20,520 nt of DNA from Clostridiales bacterium (GTDB taxonomy: Bacteria > Bacillota > Clostridia > Christensenellales > CAG-138). The stretch lies in NCBI GenBank assembly GCA_012511925.1, contig JAAZFD010000040.1, positions 1 to 20,520 of the forward strand, read 5' to 3'. Positions 14,463-20,520 of the stretch are shown in pieces. The notes under the pieces were generated by a model. That model saw nothing but the letters and a program-made list of their open reading frames with translations, had not been told where the DNA came from and made no database searches. The position numbers were made by a program, and so were the translations under genes. The first letter of the stretch is position 1, and every line of letters starts with the position of its first letter.

Positions 14463-15303
14463 ACTAAAAAACGTATGCCATACATATATGGAAGGTACGG
14501 CGTTCGAGCATGGCGCACTTGAAAACATAAACCTTACGATTCATGAGAACGAGTTCGTGGGAATCATAGGTCATACGGGCTCGGGAAAAAGCACATTGGC
14601 AACTCACATGAACGGCATTATTCAACCTAACAGCGGCAAGGTTTTCGTTGACGGAATAGACATGAGCGATAAACGCAAGCGCAAGGAAGGCAGAGCCAAG
14701 GTAGGCATGGTTTTTCAATATCCCGAGCATCAGCTGTTCGAAGAAACGGTTGAGAAAGACATTGCATTCGGTGTAAAAAATATGGGACTAAGCGAAGCAG
14801 ATGTTGACGAGCGAGTGCGTGAAGCGTTTTATTTGGTTGGGCTTGAATACGAAAAGTTTGCAGAGAAATCCCCTTTTGAGCTGTCCGGCGGCGAAAAACG
14901 CAGAGCGGCATTAGCAGGAATAATTGCTATGCGTCCAAAATATTTGGTGCTTGACGAACCCATGGCAGGACTTGACCCGTCGGGCAGAAAAGAAATCATG
15001 CAAACCATTATGAAGCTAAAAGATGCTTTGGGTTGTGCCGTTATTATGATTTCACATTCTATGGACGATGTGTTGAAAGCATCAAGTAGAATCATTGTAA
15101 TGAATAAGGGCAAAATAGTAATGGACGATACACCGAGGGAAATATTTTTACATTCTGAAAAATTGCTTGAAATAAACTTGGGTTTACCGCAAGGCTTGGT
15201 GTTGGCAAATGAGCTAAGAAGCAGAGGAATCGACATTCCCAAAGATGCTTTTTTGATGGACGAGCTGTTCGAAATACTGTGTGAGAGGTTGGGACTATGC
15301 TGA
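14452..15303 (+). CDS. ecfA2: ECF transporter ATPase EcfA2
   Basis: 283 residues, partner of EcfA1 in the heterodimeric ATPase. Walker A GHTGSGKST (40-48), Q-loop VFQYPEHQLFEETV (Gln89), signature LSGGEKRR (144-151), Walker B YLVLDEP (164-170), and a normal H-loop ISHSMDDV (His202). PEHQLFEETV is typical of EcfA2. The gene overlaps ecfA1 and is separated from ecfT by a 100-bp gap carrying Noc-site-like palindromes. Confidence 0.95.
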   Translation: MAIELKNVCHTYMEGTAFEHGALENINLTIHENEFVGIIGHTGSGKSTLATHMNGIIQPNSGKVFVDGIDMSDKRKRKEGRAKVGMVFQYPEHQLFEETVEKDIAFGVKNMGLSEADVDERVREAFYLVGLEYEKFAEKSPFELSGGEKRRAALAGIIAMRPKYLVLDEPMAGLDPSGRKEIMQTIMKLKDALGCAVIMISHSMDDVLKASSRIIVMNKGKIVMDDTPREIFLHSEKLLEINLGLPQGLVLANELRSRGIDIPKDAFLMDELFEILCERLGLC

Positions 15304-15313
15304 AAAATAATCA

Positions 15314-15331
15314 ATATTTCCCGGGAAATAT
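15314..15331. promoter_or_regulatory. Noc-binding-site-like palindrome (NBS) 1
   Basis: ATATTTCCCGGGAAATAT is a perfect 18-bp palindrome whose core, ATTTCCCGGGAAAT (15316-15329), equals the published Bacillus subtilis Noc-binding consensus. Noc is a ParB paralogue that binds such sites, spreads, and keeps division away from the nucleoid. No noc gene is in the window, so the reader protein is inferred. Confidence 0.7.
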
Positions 15332-15380
15332 TTCTGAAACGGGAAATCTTTTGTTGAATAATCAGTATTTCTCGGGAAAT
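15330..15380. promoter_or_regulatory. Degenerate and near-perfect NBS-like palindromes 2 and 3
   Basis: ATTTCTCGGGAAAT (15367-15380) differs from the Noc consensus at one base. Between it and site 1, ATTTC-TGAAAC-GGGAAAT (15330-15347) has both half-sites but 4 extra bases in the middle. The flanks are also repeated (AATAATCAATATTTC and AATAATCAGTATTTC), so the cluster arose by local duplication. Confidence 0.6.
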
Positions 15381-15403
15381 AACTCGAAAAAGAGGTGGGG
15401 AAT

Positions 15404-16194
15404 ATGTTAAAAGACATAACCTTGGGTAGGTACTTCCCCGGGGATTCGGTAGTGCATAGGTTAGACCCACGCACGAAAATTCTCCTAACTATTGCATACA
15501 TGATAATTATTTTCGTGGTAGATGAGCTTTGGCTTTTCGCTCCCATTGCCGCATTCATGTACTTGGCAGTGTTGGCGGCGCAAATTCCTATTCGCTATAT
15601 TCTGCACTCGTTGCGCCCCTTGCGTTGGATATTGCTACTCATGTTCGTGCTGAATATTTTCATGGTTAAAGAGGGCAAGCCTTTAGTTGATTGGTGGATT
15701 ATCTACATTACCGACGAAGCAATTTTACGGGCACTGTTCATAATCGCAAGACTTGTTTTGCTGATTGCAGGCACCTCGCTTATGACATTAACCACTACCC
15801 CTATTGCGTTGACCGATGCAATAGAGTCTTTAATGAAGCCGCTAAAACTCGTAAAATTTCCTGTACACGAGCTTGCAATGATGATGACGATAGCACTAAG
15901 ATTCATACCCACATTGCTTGACGAAACCGACAGAATTATGAAAGCACAATTAGCAAGAGGCGCAGACTTTGAAACTGGTGGACTAATTAAACGAGCAAAA
16001 TCTATGATTCCCATACTTATTCCGTTGTTCATTTCTGCGTTCAAAAGGGCTGATGAATTGGCATACGCTATGGACTCACGCTGCTATCATGGCGGCATAG
16101 GCAGAACAAGAATGAAAGTTATGAAGTATTCAAGCATAGACATTTACGCCGCTTTAACTATGGTAATTTTCTGTGCAGGAATACTATTGATTAG

Positions 16195-16198
<4 letters not shown>
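15404..16198 (+). CDS. ecfT: ECF transporter transmembrane protein EcfT
   Basis: 264-residue membrane subunit linking the EcfA1A2 ATPases to S-components. It opens with GRYFPGDSVVHRLDPRTKI, typical of EcfT, has about 5-6 membrane helices, and carries the two coupling motifs AQLARGADFETGG and AYAMDSRCYHGGIGRTR in the C-terminal half. I chose ATG 15404, with AGAGGTGG 5 nt upstream; a GTG at 15395 in frame overlaps that ribosome-binding site. The stop TGA overlaps the start of the next gene. No S-component gene is in the window, consistent with a shared (group II) ECF module. truA, the common next gene in Firmicutes, is not here. Confidence 0.94.
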
Positions 16199-18572
<2,374 letters not shown>

Positions 18573-18573
18573 G

Positions 18574-19308
18574 ACAACCCTTAGGAATCCCATAGATAAA
18601 TGCAAAGCGAGTTTTGTTGCTTGGGCTATTTTATAAATAATCTTGTTTTTGTTACTTTTTTCAAAAAAGTAAACGTTCCATACGTTCCTTCGTGTCCTCG
18701 TTCTTGGGGCTTTGCCCCCAACCCCCCCCACTACTTTTGCTAAAAGGCAAGGGCTTTGCCCTTGCACCCCACCTAAGGGTACAACCCTTAGGAATCCCAT
18801 AGATAAATGCAAAGCGAGTTTTGTTGCTTGGGCATTTTATAAATAATCTTGTTTTTGTTACTTTTTTCAAAAAAGTAAACGTTCCATACGTTCCTTCGTG
18901 TCTTCGTTCTTGAGGCTTTGCCCCCAATCCCCCACTACTTTTTGCTAGATGGCAAGGGGCTTTGCCCCTGCGCCCCACCTAAGAGTATAACCCTTAGGAA
19001 TCCCATAGATAAATGCAAAGCGAGTTTTGTTGCTTGGGCTATTTTATAAATAATCTTGTTTTTGTTACTTTTTTCAAAAAAGTAAACGTTCCTCTTGTAT
19101 CTCTCGTCCTCTTCGTTCTTGGGGCTTTGCCCCCAACGCCCCCACTACTTTTGCTAAAAGGCAAGAGGCTTTGCCCCTGCACCCCACCTAAGGGTATAAC
19201 CCATAGGAATCCCATAGATAAATGCAAAGCGAGTTTTGTTGCTTGGGCTATATTATAAATAATCTTGTTTTTGTTACTTTTTTCAAAAAAGTAAACGTTC
19301 CATACGTT
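18574..19308 (+). repeat. ~207-bp tandem repeat array of nested palindromes, 3.5 copies
   Basis: Units begin at 18574, 18781, 18987 and 19196 (206-209 bp); the last is cut after GTAAACGTTCCATACGTT. Each full unit carries several inverted repeats. Across each junction CCTAAGGGT pairs with ACCCTTAGG. TACTTTTTTCAAAAAAGTA is palindromic. GGGGC-TTT-GCCCC and GCAAGGGC-TTT-GCCCTTGC follow. Reading frames through it are products of the repeat. It fills most of the gene-free 18573-19555 stretch; the rest holds a CCCCTACA hairpin (19444-19469) and a heptamer tract. Confidence 0.92.
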
Positions 19309-19492
19309 AATAATCGCAAATTTATGTAGGTGAAAAAGTTAACTTGGTTACTAAGAACTGTTAAATCATACTTAATCTCGGTTGCACCCCTGCGGAGAGA
19401 TGGTTATCTTTTTCTGTTGGTTCTTCTAATACAGTAAAAAACAGGAGGATAGCAAAATCCTCCCCTACAAAAATTATTGTGTAATCGTTCTG

Positions 19493-19527
19493 ATTCTGCG
19501 TTCTGCGTTCTGCGTTCTGCGTTCTGC
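19493..19527. repeat. Perfect heptamer tandem repeat (5 units)
   Basis: ATTCTGC followed by four exact GTTCTGC units, then ATTC. It lies 25-60 bp past the 3' end of the minus-strand lipoprotein gene at 19556. Confidence 0.9.
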
Positions 19528-19555
19528 ATTCGCCGCAGGCGTTATTCCGAAAGCC

Positions 19556-20080
19556 TTAGCTTTCGGGTGCTGCCGTTGGTATCACCAAATAATCACGATA
19601 GAAGGTAAAATACACCTCAACTTTGGTTACCTCGCCCACATCATTCCCATAAACATCTATTATAATATCGCCGCCACGGGATTGCATAAATGTTCCGCCT
19701 ATTACCGTAGGCTCACCAAAGCCATAATCCATAAGCGTATAGTACGCATCAGAGAAAGCAGAATCAACCTCTATTCCCAAAACATTGTATCTGGGTGAAG
19801 TCGTAGAAAACCTTGTTACCATCATAACGCTGTCAGACGGCGGATTGCCCGAAACCTGCACGAAGGTACGCTCGTCCCTATATAGCTTGTAGCCTGGCTC
19901 GCCCTCCTCGCGTGTAAAATTCGTGGGTTCGAGTTCCGACTCAAGCGTTTTTAGTGGAAAAGACATAAAGCTGTTTTCGTTCACCAACTGTAGCGCTTTT
20001 TTGGGAGAAAGCTCCTTGCTGCATCCAAAAAATGTAGGAATCAAGGCAACAACCAAAAGAATAACTAATAACCTTTTCAT
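19556..20080 (-). CDS. Putative lipoprotein of unknown function (174 aa)
   Basis: N-terminal signal with lipobox IPTFFGC, Cys20 as the lipid site. The mature part is soluble and mixed alpha-beta with no family I recognise; it includes SPKKALQLVNENSFMSFPLKTLESELEPTNFTREEG and GDVGEVTKVEVYFTFYRDYLVIP. It starts 1 bp after the stop of the upstream lipoprotein gene and so belongs to the same operon. The stop codon lies inside the hairpin CCGAAAGC-TAAG-GCTTTCGG (19572-19553), which has no T-tract after it. Confidence 0.78.
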   Translation of the reverse strand: MKRLLVILLVVALIPTFFGCSKELSPKKALQLVNENSFMSFPLKTLESELEPTNFTREEGEPGYKLYRDERTFVQVSGNPPSDSVMMVTRFSTTSPRYNVLGIEVDSAFSDAYYTLMDYGFGEPTVIGGTFMQSRGGDIIIDVYGNDVGEVTKVEVYFTFYRDYLVIPTAAPES

Positions 20081-20081
20081 A

Positions 20082-20465
20082 TTAACCGCCTAAAACTTTT
20101 TTATATTGACTGGTGAAATAGTTGTAGATTTCCATCCATTGCGCAGGGGAAAGAATATCCTTAAATTTATCGAACTTAGCTTGCAATGTAGAAATCGTGG
20201 TTTTTAGCTCGTCAATCTTTTCTTGATATTCCTTGGCTTGCTTAGCGTACTCCTGCTTTTTAGCCGTAGTTGTAGCCAAAGCCTCTTTCGCTTTGATTGC
20301 TATTAGCTTTGCTTCGTATTCAACCTTTTCTTTTACTGCCGCAATTACATCACCTGCGGCTTTTTTCGCATCGGGGTCAAGATTCGAATTTTCTGAACTC
20401 CCACAGCCAACAAAAGCAGCTAAAAAAGCTACAACCAACAAAAGCAACACAAGTTTTTTTAACAT
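20082..20465 (-). CDS. Small coiled-coil lipoprotein of unknown function (127 aa)
   Basis: Lipobox LAAFVGC with Cys21. After a short Ser/Asn linker, residues 35-105 are a Lys/Glu/Ala-rich helix with heptad character (EYEAKLIAIKAKEALATT, then KQEYAKQAKEYQEKIDELKT), predicted to be a coiled coil. It is the first gene of a two-lipoprotein operon. GAAGGTGA precedes the ATG at 20465. No function is assigned. Confidence 0.78.
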   Translation of the reverse strand: MLKKLVLLLLVVAFLAAFVGCGSSENSNLDPDAKKAAGDVIAAVKEKVEYEAKLIAIKAKEALATTTAKKQEYAKQAKEYQEKIDELKTTISTLQAKFDKFKDILSPAQWMEIYNYFTSQYKKVLGG

Positions 20466-20492
20466 ATTTTCACCTTCAATATTTATTAACTA

Positions 20493-20520
20493 ATTATAAC
20501 ATATAAAATTCGGTGTGCAA
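20493..20520 (-). promoter_or_regulatory. Promoter of the two-lipoprotein operon
   Basis: On the minus strand TTGCAC (20520-20515), a 16-bp spacer, TATAAT (20498-20493). It is at the very edge of the window. Confidence 0.65.

Noticed and set aside
15297-15410. 37-residue ORF (ATG overlapping the ecfA2 stop) with repeated NNQYFPGN/NNQYFSGN
   Set aside because: The residue repeat follows directly from duplicated NBS palindromes, and the ORF runs into the ecfT ribosome-binding site and start. It could be translated, but the DNA-level explanation is enough.

Overview
The window reads as chromosome of a low-to-mid GC, endospore-forming member of the Bacillota, most likely a clostridial lineage. 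The evidence is an isoleucine T-box riboswitch in front of ileS, the sporulation pair yabP-yabQ, a Soj/Spo0J (ParA/ParB) pair with parS-like palindromes beside it, an ECF transporter module (two ATPases plus EcfT), and NAD-dependent ligase LigA. Promoters are classical TTGACA/TATAAT types. TGA acts as a normal stop in several overlapping gene pairs. I cannot name a genus.

Layout. Positions 1-2520 (minus strand) hold ileS with its T-box leader; the gene runs off the left edge and carries one in-frame TGA. A divergent promoter drives an acyltransferase-3 membrane protein (2630-3769). Next come a membrane-anchored XRE regulator (3955-4668), yabQ and yabP on the minus strand (4719-5350), soj-spo0J on the plus strand (5485-7121), and class II fructose-bisphosphate aldolase split by a one-base frameshift (7231-8165). 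These are followed by a DUF1292 protein coupled to a membrane-anchored metallophosphoesterase (8237-9366) and a rhomboid protease on the minus strand (9493-10125). From 10724 to 12960 lie two lipoprotein genes surrounded by repeats, one of them a BMP-family substrate-binding protein. The run ecfA1-ecfA2-ecfT-unknown-ligA (13611-18572) is tightly packed and probably one operon. The window ends with two adjacent lipoprotein genes on the minus strand (20465-19556).

Segregation and nucleoid signals. Three parS-like 16-mers (3824, 4725, 5407) lie just upstream of soj-spo0J. Separately, the gap between ecfA2 and ecfT carries a perfect copy of the Bacillus Noc-binding palindrome ATTTCCCGGGAAAT, a second copy with one mismatch, and a degenerate third. 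No noc gene is in the window. Together these suggest an origin-proximal region marked for both chromosome segregation and nucleoid occlusion.

Repeats. The intergenic DNA is unusually rich in structured repeats: a ~71-bp tandem array (10294-10574), a ~207-bp tandem array made of nested palindromes right after ligA (18574-19308), a dispersed hairpin family ending in CCCCTACA, a string of five short GAA-loop hairpins with ATTTCA linkers (13406-13508), degenerate heptamer arrays, and a perfect 56-bp direct repeat flanking a lipoprotein gene.

Two core genes (ileS and fba) are each interrupted by a single base change while otherwise looking intact. Sequencing or assembly error is the simplest explanation; true recent mutation is the alternative.
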